In this document: positions 58,001 to 64,000 of the stretch, one piece after another
Layout: the number at the start of each line of letters is the position of its first letter
How positions within the stretch are numbered: the stretch's first letter is position 1
Assembly: GCF_003047265.1 (NCBI RefSeq)
Contig: NZ_PZYY01000004.1
Coordinates: 248,001 to 312,000 of the forward strand
Source: Nocardioides terrigena
GTDB lineage: Bacteria > Actinomycetota > Actinomycetes > Propionibacteriales > Nocardioidaceae
Direction: 5' to 3'
DNA: 64,000 nt
The notes under the pieces: generated by a model
Told to the model about the DNA's origin: nothing
The model's input: only the letters and a program-made list of their open reading frames with translations
Databases searched by the model: none
Program-made: the position numbers and the translations under genes

Positions 58001-60655
58001 GGGGACGACACCCTCAAGGGCGGCGACGGCGACGACGCACTGTCCTCGGGCCAGGGCTTCGGAGCCGACCTCAACCAGGGCGGTCGTGGCAATGACTTCA
58101 TCGTCGGTGGCAACGACATGACCGAGACGTTCGCCGGTCCCGGTGACGACTACGTCATGGCCGGCGACGGCGAGGACACGGTCTTCGGCGACGACGGTGA
58201 CGACTGGATGGAAGGTGGTCGTGGCCCGTTCAACCTGCTGCAGGGCGACAACGGCGCCCCGTTCCAGGACGATCCCAACGAGCCCGGACACGACGTCCTG
58301 ATGGGCTACGGCGGCGAGACCGACTACGACAGCGAGGGCGGCGACGACATCATGCTGCTCGGCAACGGGATCCAGCGCTCGGAGGGCATGCTCGGCTTCG
58401 ACTGGGCGACCCACAAGAGCGACCCGTTCGCGGGTGACTCCGACATGGAGATCATCGGGGCCCTGCCGCCGTCGGTGGAGACCAACAAGGACCGGTTCGA
58501 CCTCGTGGAGGCGTTGTCGGGGTGGACCTTCGACGACACCCTGCGTGGTGACGACCGGGCCGCGGCCGACCTCGGCACCGACCACGAGCTCAACGCGGCG
58601 GGCATCGCCCGTATCGCCGGGCTCCAGGCCGTGCTCGGGACCGGCGTGACGTCCTTCCAGGGTGGCAACATCATCCTGGGTGGCGCCGGGTCGGACCTGA
58701 TCGAAGGTCGTGGCGGTGACGACGTCATCGATGGCGACAAGTGGCTCAACGTCCAGGTCGAGGCTCCCAACGTGGCGACCGCCGACACGGCCGACACGAT
58801 CCTGGTCGACAACCTGGCGGCTCTGCAGGCCGACGTCTTCGCCGGTCGCATCGACCCGGGATCCCTCCGGATCGTGCGGACAGTCGAGACGACGCCGGCA
58901 GGCGCGGGTACCGACACGGCGCTCTTCTCGGGGGCGCAGACCGAGTACACCATCACCGAGAACGCCGACGGGACCACCACGGTGGCCCACACCGGCGGCA
59001 CCGGGCTGGACGGCACCGACACCCTCCGGGGCATCGAGGCCATGCAGTTCGCCGGTGACCCGGTGGCCACCGCCCCGGGTGCGGTCACGGGCGTCACGGC
59101 CGTGGCCGGCGACACCCAGGCCACCGTCAGCTTCACCGCTCCTGCGGACAACGGCGGCTCGCCCATCACCGAGTTCCGGGTCCAGGTCCTGGTCGGAGGC
59201 GTGGTGCAGAACACGGTGACGGGCATCGCCCCCACCGCGACCAGCACCGTCGTCACCGGGCTGACCAACGGCACACCGGTCACCTTCCAGGTGATCGCGG
59301 TGAACGCCGTGGGCGCCGGTCCGGCCTCGGCTCCGTCAGCCGCGGTGACGCCGTCCGCCAACGCCGCACCGACGGTGACGGCGACCTCCCCGCTCACCGG
59401 AGCCACCGGTGTCGCGGTCGGCGGCAACATCACGGCGACCTTCAGTGAGGCCGTCGCCGGGATCAGCGGCGCAACCTTCACGTTGCGTCAAGGCACCGAC
59501 ACCACCGGTGCCCTGGTTGCGAGCGCTGTCACGTCGACAGCGACCACGGCCACGCTGAACCCGACCGCCAACCTGGCGGCCGGCACGGTCTACACCGCGC
59601 GACTGCTGACCGGGATCACCGACTCCGCGGGCGCCCCGCTCGCACCGGTCACGTGGTCCTTCACGACAGCCGCCGGCAACGTGGCACCCACGGTGACGGC
59701 CCGGACTCCGGCCATCAACGCCACCGGCGTCGCGGTCGGTGACAACGTCACGGCGACCTTCAGTGAGCCTGTCGTCGGGGTCACCGGAGCGAGGTTCACC
59801 CTGCGTCAAGGCACCACCGCCACTGGTGCCCTCGTCGGCAGGGCGGTCACCTACAACGCGGCCACCCAGACCGCGACGTTGAACCCGAACGCCAACCTGG
59901 CAGCCAACACGGTGTACACAGCGCGGCTCTTCGCCGGGATCACCGACACGACGGGCCTGGCGCTGGCGGGGGCACCGGTCACGTGGTCCTTCACGACAGC
60001 GGGGGCGGCCAACGCGGCGCCCACCGTGACGGCCCGGACACCGGCGGTCAACGCCACCGGCGTCGCGGTCGGCAACAACATCACGGCGACCTTCAGCGAG
60101 GCCGTCTCCGGGATCAGCGGCGCAACCTTCACGTTGCGTCAAGGCACCGCAACCACCGGTGCCCTCGTCGCGGGCGCTGTCAGCTCGACAGCGACCACGG
60201 CCACGCTGAACCCGACCGCCAACCTGGCGGCCAACACGGTCTACACCGCACGGCTGCTGACCGGGATCACCGATTCAGCGGGCGCACAGCTCGCACCGGT
60301 CACGTGGTCCTTCACGACAGCAGCCACGGCGCCGGCGACGGTGCCCGGAAGGCCGGCGATCGGCATCGCCGTCCAGGGAGCGGCGGCCGGTGGGGCAATC
60401 AATGCCACGGCGAACTGGCCGGAGGCGACGAACACCGGCGGCTCGCCGATCACGGGCTACCGGATCAGGGCACTGCGGATGAGTGCTGCAGGGGCCGTGC
60501 TTGCCACGACGACCTCAGCGGTACAGCCGGCGGCCGCACGCACCCTGCTGATGACGCTGCCGGTGGCCGGAAACTACCGGTTCACCGTCCAGGCCATCAA
60601 CGCGATCGGCAACAGCCAGCAGTCGCTCAGGTCCAACCTGGTCGCAGGAAGGTAG
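55100..60655 (+). CDS. Secreted animal-type haem peroxidase with RTX and Ig-like repeats (MopA-like)
   Basis: An 1851-residue exported protein. A long basic N-region and hydrophobic core (about 26-52) form the signal. The animal-peroxidase domain spans about 200-830; distal His227 is in FGQFFDHGLDL and proximal His572 in VYRFGHSMLNE. RTX-type GGxGxDxx repeats lie at about 927-1035 and 1194-1214 and should bind Ca2+. A fibronectin-III-like domain (about 1324-1418), three bacterial Ig (Big_5) repeats (about 1427-1741) and another fibronectin-III-like domain end it. The peroxidase plus RTX design matches Mn-oxidising peroxidases (MopA) of marine bacteria. GTG 55100 has AGGGAGGGG 6 nt upstream. 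A strong terminator follows. Confidence 0.9.
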   Translation: MSIEKKSSTNPASGPRIRPRRQTRRRLSVFLALLLGMGMLQGTLVATMSTGANAAVGQGFNLNRSDLRFIMRQIKISEQHAATRTPANPCGTLVGSGEFQVPATGNGRELPWGLRTVDGTCNNLFAGREKWGAADTEFPRHAPASFRAAEGGTTYASKSGTVQDSQPRRVSNLIVDQSANNPAAVEAAGTDPVVESGTLQIPNVAPDVGLSAPYNSVFTLFGQFFDHGLDLVTKGGGSVFMPLQADDPLFVPGSPTNFMVLTRATNRPGPDGLMGTEDDIQEAANTTTAFVDQNQTYTSHPSHQVFVRHFELNGDGDPVETGGLLEGPGGGMATWGTVKAQAAAMLGIQLSDADVLNVPLLATDPYGNFTRGPGGFPQIVTADGLVEGDPAANGNQGVSLPANTLRTGHAFLDDIAHNAVPSGTKTPDTDTVVNGPGPLADSTTYDDEMLNAHFVAGDGRVNENIGLTAIHHVFHSEHNRLVEDIKNVITTTEVAPNLADWVSPAGVWDGDRLFQAAKFVTEMEYQHLAFEEFARKVQPMVNAFGEGGTGYNAAVNPSIRAEFAHAVYRFGHSMLNETVARRSASGANTSMPLLQAFLNPPAFRGPTNALTADQAAGAIFRGSARQVGNEIDEFVTGALRNSLLGLPLDLASINMARAREQGVPTLNEARRRFYAESNNSAVAPYENWADFMFGLRRRESFVNFIAAYGRHPDITGTNAARRDVANAIVHGANGPDGQAATADDPTAPVPTDAVDFLNSTGTWATQSTGLEDIDLWMGGLAEKPMVFGGLLGPTFNYVFEKQMEDLQDGDRFYYLSRTAGLNLLTQLEGNSFAELIMRNTDVTALPADVFSRPDFVFEVANLGTTGPVPDDVLTEDWNEGTELTRMANGTLRYAGPAHVVFNGVDCGEAPVEAPMVLCSDPRANDRVWSSEGDDTIRGNGGNDWMQGGDGVDNLIGGLGDDILNDLAGDDTLKGGDGDDALSSGQGFGADLNQGGRGNDFIVGGNDMTETFAGPGDDYVMAGDGEDTVFGDDGDDWMEGGRGPFNLLQGDNGAPFQDDPNEPGHDVLMGYGGETDYDSEGGDDIMLLGNGIQRSEGMLGFDWATHKSDPFAGDSDMEIIGALPPSVETNKDRFDLVEALSGWTFDDTLRGDDRAAADLGTDHELNAAGIARIAGLQAVLGTGVTSFQGGNIILGGAGSDLIEGRGGDDVIDGDKWLNVQVEAPNVATADTADTILVDNLAALQADVFAGRIDPGSLRIVRTVETTPAGAGTDTALFSGAQTEYTITENADGTTTVAHTGGTGLDGTDTLRGIEAMQFAGDPVATAPGAVTGVTAVAGDTQATVSFTAPADNGGSPITEFRVQVLVGGVVQNTVTGIAPTATSTVVTGLTNGTPVTFQVIAVNAVGAGPASAPSAAVTPSANAAPTVTATSPLTGATGVAVGGNITATFSEAVAGISGATFTLRQGTDTTGALVASAVTSTATTATLNPTANLAAGTVYTARLLTGITDSAGAPLAPVTWSFTTAAGNVAPTVTARTPAINATGVAVGDNVTATFSEPVVGVTGARFTLRQGTTATGALVGRAVTYNAATQTATLNPNANLAANTVYTARLFAGITDTTGLALAGAPVTWSFTTAGAANAAPTVTARTPAVNATGVAVGNNITATFSEAVSGISGATFTLRQGTATTGALVAGAVSSTATTATLNPTANLAANTVYTARLLTGITDSAGAQLAPVTWSFTTAATAPATVPGRPAIGIAVQGAAAGGAINATANWPEATNTGGSPITGYRIRALRMSAAGAVLATTTSAVQPAAARTLLMTLPVAGNYRFTVQAINAIGNSQQSLRSNLVAGR
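59380..60320 (+). repeat. Three Big_5-type domain repeats with near-identical DNA in copies 1 and 3
   Basis: Each unit is about 310-320 bp and encodes ATFSEAV..ISGATFTLRQGT, ATLNPTANLAA, VYTARLLTGITDS and PVTWSFTT. Copies 1 (59380-59670) and 3 (60020-60320) are almost identical at the base level; copy 2 is more divergent. Confidence 0.85.
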
Positions 60656-60670
60656 GCGCCGGTCAAGACC

Positions 60671-60716
60671 AGGGCACCGGAGGCGAGGGACCCGACCCCC
60701 TTGCCTCCGGTGCCCT
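60671..60716 (+). terminator. Strong terminator after the peroxidase gene
   Basis: A perfect 14-bp stem (AGGGCACCGGAGGC and its complement) around an 18-nt loop, followed by CTTTGT. It separates the peroxidase transcript from the regulator gene. Confidence 0.75.
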
Positions 60717-60825
60717 CTTTGTCCCCCCGTCCCCTCTGCTGGGGAAATCCGATCCTCGGGAGCACCTGATGACGCACCTGACTCCTAACCTTCTGGACAC
60801 CTGTCGGTCCTGGGGAAGGGTCCTG

Positions 60826-61515
60826 ATGACGATCTACATGCAGCCGTCGCCTCTCGCGCCCGAGACGCTCGAGGACCAGGTCGCCCCGACCCGCCCGCGC
60901 CGCGTCGTCCTGGTGGACGACCACCGCACCTTCGTGCAGCTCCTGCAGTTCGCGCTGGGCAGCGCCCGGTCCCTGTCCTGCGTCGGCGTCGCGTACACCC
61001 CCGAGGACGGCCTCGAGGTCATCGGCGAGCACCATCCGGACCTGGTGGTCATGGACTACGAGTTCCCCGGTTCCCAGTTCGACGGGATCCAGGCGACCGC
61101 CGCCGTCACCGCCCGCTTCCCCGACGTCCATGTCGTCCTGCTCACCGGCCACGCCGACGCCGACCTCCTGCACCGCGCGGCCGCGGCCGGGGCACGCGCC
61201 CTGCTGCCTAAGGACGGCTCCCTGCCCGACCTGCTCCACGCCCTCCAGACCATCGGACCCGGAGCACTGCTGGTGCACCCCGGGATGCTCCACGAGGCCG
61301 CGCCGGCCCAGGTCGACCCGCTCAGTGCTCGGGAGCACGACGTCCTCGCCATGCTGGCGCTCGGGCTCCGCGCCCAGGACATCGCCGACCAGCTGGGGAT
61401 CTCCAAGAACACCTGCCGGGGCTACATCAAGTCACTCCTGTGCAAGCTGGACGCCCACACCCAGCTCGAGGCCGTTGCCAACGCTCGGAGACGGGGACTC
61501 GTGACGGACCCGTGA
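60826..61515 (+). CDS. NarL/FixJ-family response regulator of the oxidase locus
   Basis: A 229-residue protein. The receiver (about 25-145) has VVLVDDHRTFVQLLQ, phospho-acceptor Asp in LVVMDYEFPG, Thr in VVLLTGHAD and Lys in ALLPKDGS. The LuxR helix-turn-helix is LSAREHDVLAMLALGLRAQDI and SKNTCRGYIKSLLCKL. ATG 60826 has GGGAAGGG 5 nt upstream; ATG 60769, also with a fair site, would add 19 residues. The stop overlaps the kinase start (GTGA). The haem peroxidase and multicopper oxidase are its likely targets. Confidence 0.92.
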   Translation: MTIYMQPSPLAPETLEDQVAPTRPRRVVLVDDHRTFVQLLQFALGSARSLSCVGVAYTPEDGLEVIGEHHPDLVVMDYEFPGSQFDGIQATAAVTARFPDVHVVLLTGHADADLLHRAAAAGARALLPKDGSLPDLLHALQTIGPGALLVHPGMLHEAAPAQVDPLSAREHDVLAMLALGLRAQDIADQLGISKNTCRGYIKSLLCKLDAHTQLEAVANARRRGLVTDP

Positions 61516-62864
61516 GGTCCACAGGCCGCCGACGCGAGCGCGTGGACCGGTCCGTCGTCCAGGTGGCGATCACCCGCTTCGCCGTCCTCACCTTCGTCGC
61601 CCTTGTCCTCGTCGCGTCGGTGACGGTCTACATGAGCCTCCACATCGCCCGGGACGAGGCCGTGCGTGACGCCCGCAACCGGACGATCGGCATCGCGCGG
61701 GGGATCGCCGCCCCGCTCGTGAACAGCGACGTCCGGGACGGCGACCCGGAGGCGATGCGCGCCCTGGACGACGCCCTGAGCAACCGGATGCGTGACGGCA
61801 CCGTGTCCCACATGGTCGTCTGGGACGTCGACGGCACACCCCTCTGGGGGGACACCCCCGAGGAGGTCGACCACGACGACGGCCTGCCCGTCACCCTGAC
61901 GGCCGTCGAGGCCGCGGAGGGCGATGCCGTCGACCGGGGGCCTGAGCCGCTCCAGCACGTGGGCGCCGGCACCGACGACCTGGTCGAGGTCTACGTCCGG
62001 GTCCTCGACGCGGAGGGCAATCCGTTCGTCTTCGAGGCCTACACGCCCCGTGGCAAGATCCAGGCCGACGCGCGGATCCTGATGCGGGAGCTGCTGCCCC
62101 TCACCCTGGGCTCACTGCTCCTGCTCGTCGCCGCCATCGTGCCCCTGTCGCTCACCCTGGCGCGTCGCATCGACCGGGCCAACGCCGGGCGTCGCGAGAT
62201 CCTGCGTCGCTCCCTGCGGGCGTGGCAGCGCGAGCGCGAGCGCCTCGCCCAGTCCCTGCACGACGACGTGATCCAGGACCTGTCGGCCATGGGCTATGCC
62301 CTCCCCGTGGTGCTGGAGGCGCTGCCCGACGACCAGCCGGCCGCAGCGGCCCGGGCCATGGGCGAGCAGATGACCGGCGTGCTGATCCGCAGCGTCCGGG
62401 TGCTGCGCGGCGTGCTCACCGACCTCGCCCCGTCGGGGCTGGAGGACGCGGAGCTCGACGCGGCCCTGCACGCCCTGGCCCAGCGGCACCGGGAGCACGG
62501 GCTGGGGGTCGAGATGTCGACGGACCCCGACCTGGGCGTGGGAAAGGCGGCCGGGACCCTCGTCTACCGCATCGTCCGCGAGGGCCTCCACAACGTCGCC
62601 AAGCACGCGGACGCGACGGCGGCGACGGTCCGGGTCGCCCGGCGCGACGCCGTCGTCGACGTGACCATCGACGACAACGGCCGTGGCCCGGTGCAGCACG
62701 ACGGGGAGGACGGCCACGTCGGGCTGCGGCTGCTGGAGCACTTCCTCACCGACGTCCACGGCAGTCTGGAGCTCGTCGAACGCCCCGGCGGGGACGGCGG
62801 CGCCCGGCTGCGCGCCGTCGTACCGGCCCGGTTGCCCGAGCTCGACGACGCACTGCGCGACTGA
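61512..62864 (+). CDS. NarL-type sensor histidine kinase
   Basis: A 450-residue membrane kinase. The first span (about 17-41), extracytoplasmic sensor (about 42-195, Asp/Glu-rich, with HMVVWDVDGTPLW), and second span (about 198-225) precede a HisKA_3 helix with SLHDDVIQDLSAMGY and ATPase domain with EGLHNVAKHAD and DDNGRGP. This is the DesK/NarX-like class of kinase that pairs with NarL regulators. GTG 61512 overlaps the regulator stop. An acidic periplasm-side domain could sense a metal or redox state; that is speculation. Confidence 0.92.
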   Translation: MRSTGRRRERVDRSVVQVAITRFAVLTFVALVLVASVTVYMSLHIARDEAVRDARNRTIGIARGIAAPLVNSDVRDGDPEAMRALDDALSNRMRDGTVSHMVVWDVDGTPLWGDTPEEVDHDDGLPVTLTAVEAAEGDAVDRGPEPLQHVGAGTDDLVEVYVRVLDAEGNPFVFEAYTPRGKIQADARILMRELLPLTLGSLLLLVAAIVPLSLTLARRIDRANAGRREILRRSLRAWQRERERLAQSLHDDVIQDLSAMGYALPVVLEALPDDQPAAAARAMGEQMTGVLIRSVRVLRGVLTDLAPSGLEDAELDAALHALAQRHREHGLGVEMSTDPDLGVGKAAGTLVYRIVREGLHNVAKHADATAATVRVARRDAVVDVTIDDNGRGPVQHDGEDGHVGLRLLEHFLTDVHGSLELVERPGGDGGARLRAVVPARLPELDDALRD

Positions 62865-62886
62865 GCGACGGGCGCCCGGGCGACCT

Positions 62887-62902
62887 CCCATCTTTTCCCA
62901 AG
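62887..62902 (+). promoter_or_regulatory. Shared upstream element, copy B (CCCATCTTTTCCCAAG)
   Basis: It lies 10 bp before a -10-like TAGCGT (62913-62918) upstream of the multicopper oxidase. One base differs from copy A. Same orientation relative to the gene as copy A. Confidence 0.55.
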
Positions 62903-62943
62903 CGCCCCCTCCTAGCGTGGGTGGATCGAGAGGGGAGATCGTG

Positions 62944-64000
62944 GTGGACCTGACACGACGAGACGTGGCCAAGCTGTCGCTGCTGGGGGGTGCGGCGGTG
63001 GCCCTGCCGCTCGAACGCGCGATCGGGGGGCCGGCGACGCTGGCCAACCGGATCGCCACGAGTGCGCTCCCACTGCCGTTCACGGTCCCGTTCGCGAAGC
63101 CACCGGCCATCTGGCCGGTCCGCAGCGACGCCACCACCGACTACTACCGGGTGTCCATGGAGCCGGCCATGACCGAGATCATCCCCGGCCTGCAGACCAT
63201 GGTGTGGGGCTACAACGGGTCCGTCCCCGGGCCGACGTTCCGGGTCCTCAAGGGGAGGCAGTCGGTTGTCCGACAGGTCAACAACCTGCCCGGCCGACAC
63301 CCGGTCCTCGACTACACCCCCTGGACCTCGGTGCACCTCCACGGCTCGGCGTCGCTGCCGCAGTACGACGGCTACGCCAGCGACATCTGCAACCCCGGTC
63401 AGTGGAAGGACTACGTCTACCCGAACAAGCAGCAGGCGCGGACGCTCTGGTACCACGACCACGGGGTCCACCACACGGCCCAGAACGTCTTCATGGGCCT
63501 GGCCGGGATGTACATCATGACCGACGCTGTCGAGCAGGCCCTGCCGATCCCGCACGGGGAGTACGACGTCCCGCTCATCGTCTCCGACATGATGTTCAAC
63601 GCCGACGGCTCGCTGCTCTTCAACCTCGACGAGGACTCCGGCTTCTACGGCGACGTCATCGCGGTCAACGGGCGGCCCTGGCCCCTGATGAAGGTGCAGC
63701 GCCGCAAGTACCGTTTCCGCATCCTCAACGCCTCGGTCTCCCGGTCGTACCGGTGGTCGCTGTCGGACGGGCGGCCCATGACCGTCATCGCGTCGGACGC
63801 CGGCCTGATGGCTGCGCCCAGGAACGTCACGAGCCTGCGCCACGCGCCCGCCGAGCGCTACGAGGTGGTCATCGACTTCGCCCGCTACGCGCCCGGGACC
63901 CGGATCACGCTGCGCAACAGCTCGCCCAAGAACAACGTCAACTTCGCCAACGTCGACAAGGTGATGGCCTTCGAGGTCACCGGTGACCCGTTCGACCCCG
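62944..64000 (+). CDS. Tat-exported multicopper oxidase (CotA/bilirubin-oxidase-like), 3' end outside window
   Basis: The visible part has 352 codons. The start VDLTRRDVAKLSLLGGAAVAL carries a twin-arginine motif, so the protein is exported folded, with copper. Domain 1 has the copper ligand motifs TSVHLHG and LWYHDHGVHHTAQN. Domain 2 has LIVSDMMFNADG, AVNGRPWPLMKV and FRILNASVSRSY, as in CotA, bilirubin oxidase and phenoxazinone synthase. The C-terminal HxxPxH and HCH motifs are beyond the window. GTG 62944 is preferred (AGGGGAG 6 nt upstream); GTG 62941 is the alternative. Members oxidise phenols, bilirubin or Mn(II). Confidence 0.93.
   Translation, partial: MDLTRRDVAKLSLLGGAAVALPLERAIGGPATLANRIATSALPLPFTVPFAKPPAIWPVRSDATTDYYRVSMEPAMTEIIPGLQTMVWGYNGSVPGPTFRVLKGRQSVVRQVNNLPGRHPVLDYTPWTSVHLHGSASLPQYDGYASDICNPGQWKDYVYPNKQQARTLWYHDHGVHHTAQNVFMGLAGMYIMTDAVEQALPIPHGEYDVPLIVSDMMFNADGSLLFNLDEDSGFYGDVIAVNGRPWPLMKVQRRKYRFRILNASVSRSYRWSLSDGRPMTVIASDAGLMAAPRNVTSLRHAPAERYEVVIDFARYAPGTRITLRNSSPKNNVNFANVDKVMAFEVTGDPFDP

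Noticed and set aside
54782..58990. 1402-residue minus-strand frame opposite the haem peroxidase
   Set aside because: Low-complexity Val/Arg/Gly/Asp composition and no motifs; the plus strand has signal peptide, haem ligands and RTX repeats.

Overview
The window is high-GC DNA (roughly 70% G+C) from an actinobacterium. The best fit is a Nocardioides-like member of the Nocardioidaceae/Propionibacteriales. Reasons are the gene order around rpsF-ssb-rpsR-rplI-dnaB, ponA-padR-ino1 and cca-DUF6049-murJ-sigM-trxB, many start codons just downstream of a TANNNT box with no Shine-Dalgarno (leaderless type), a FemX-type cell-wall gene next to an alanine-racemase-family gene, and Tat/Sec-exported proteins. 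No rRNA, tRNA, CRISPR array, transposase or integrase was seen.

Layout. (1) 31-9206, minus strand: a seven-gene arginine deiminase operon (P-type ATPase, ornithine carbamoyltransferase, carbamate kinase, arginine deiminase, a 47-residue membrane peptide, an NhaC-type and a YfcC-type transporter). (2) 9466-10969: two small plus-strand membrane-protein genes. (3) 10992-18065: dnaB with a class 3 intein, and rpsF-ssb-rpsR-rplI. They are split by two plus-strand genes and by a spacer with a cluster of DnaA-box-like 9-mers. (4) 18249-23570: Ser/Thr kinase, endonuclease IV, galactokinase, FemX-like ligase and an alanine racemase homologue. (5) 23481-29089: a polytopic membrane protein, penicillin-binding protein, PadR regulator and inositol-phosphate synthase, in an order like Mycobacterium tuberculosis Rv0046c-Rv0051. 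(6) 29289-40194: a small protein, SRPBCC protein, CCA-adding enzyme, DUF6049, MurJ, a pseudokinase, SigM, its anti-sigma and thioredoxin reductase, like Rv3907c-Rv3913.

(7) 40203-46677 is accessory DNA of visibly lower G+C, inserted between trxB and trxA, which are usually neighbours. It holds an ion-channel/lipoprotein operon, a 46-residue zinc-ribbon protein, an unusual two-part histidine kinase with its response regulator, and a secreted protein. (8) 46809-54984: trxA, a giant PKD/beta-propeller surface protein with an 18-copy 12-bp repeat, an acetyltransferase, an aminotransferase and an acyltransferase. (9) 55100 to the window end: a secreted animal-haem-peroxidase/RTX protein, a NarL-type response regulator, its histidine kinase, and a Tat-exported multicopper oxidase cut by the window edge.

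The last block is the most interesting. Two secreted oxidases of the kinds linked elsewhere to bacterial Mn(II) oxidation flank a two-component system. The peroxidase and multicopper oxidase genes share an almost identical 16-bp element upstream, in the same position relative to a candidate -10 box. This looks like a dedicated oxidative regulon. Its substrate and signal are inferred, not shown.
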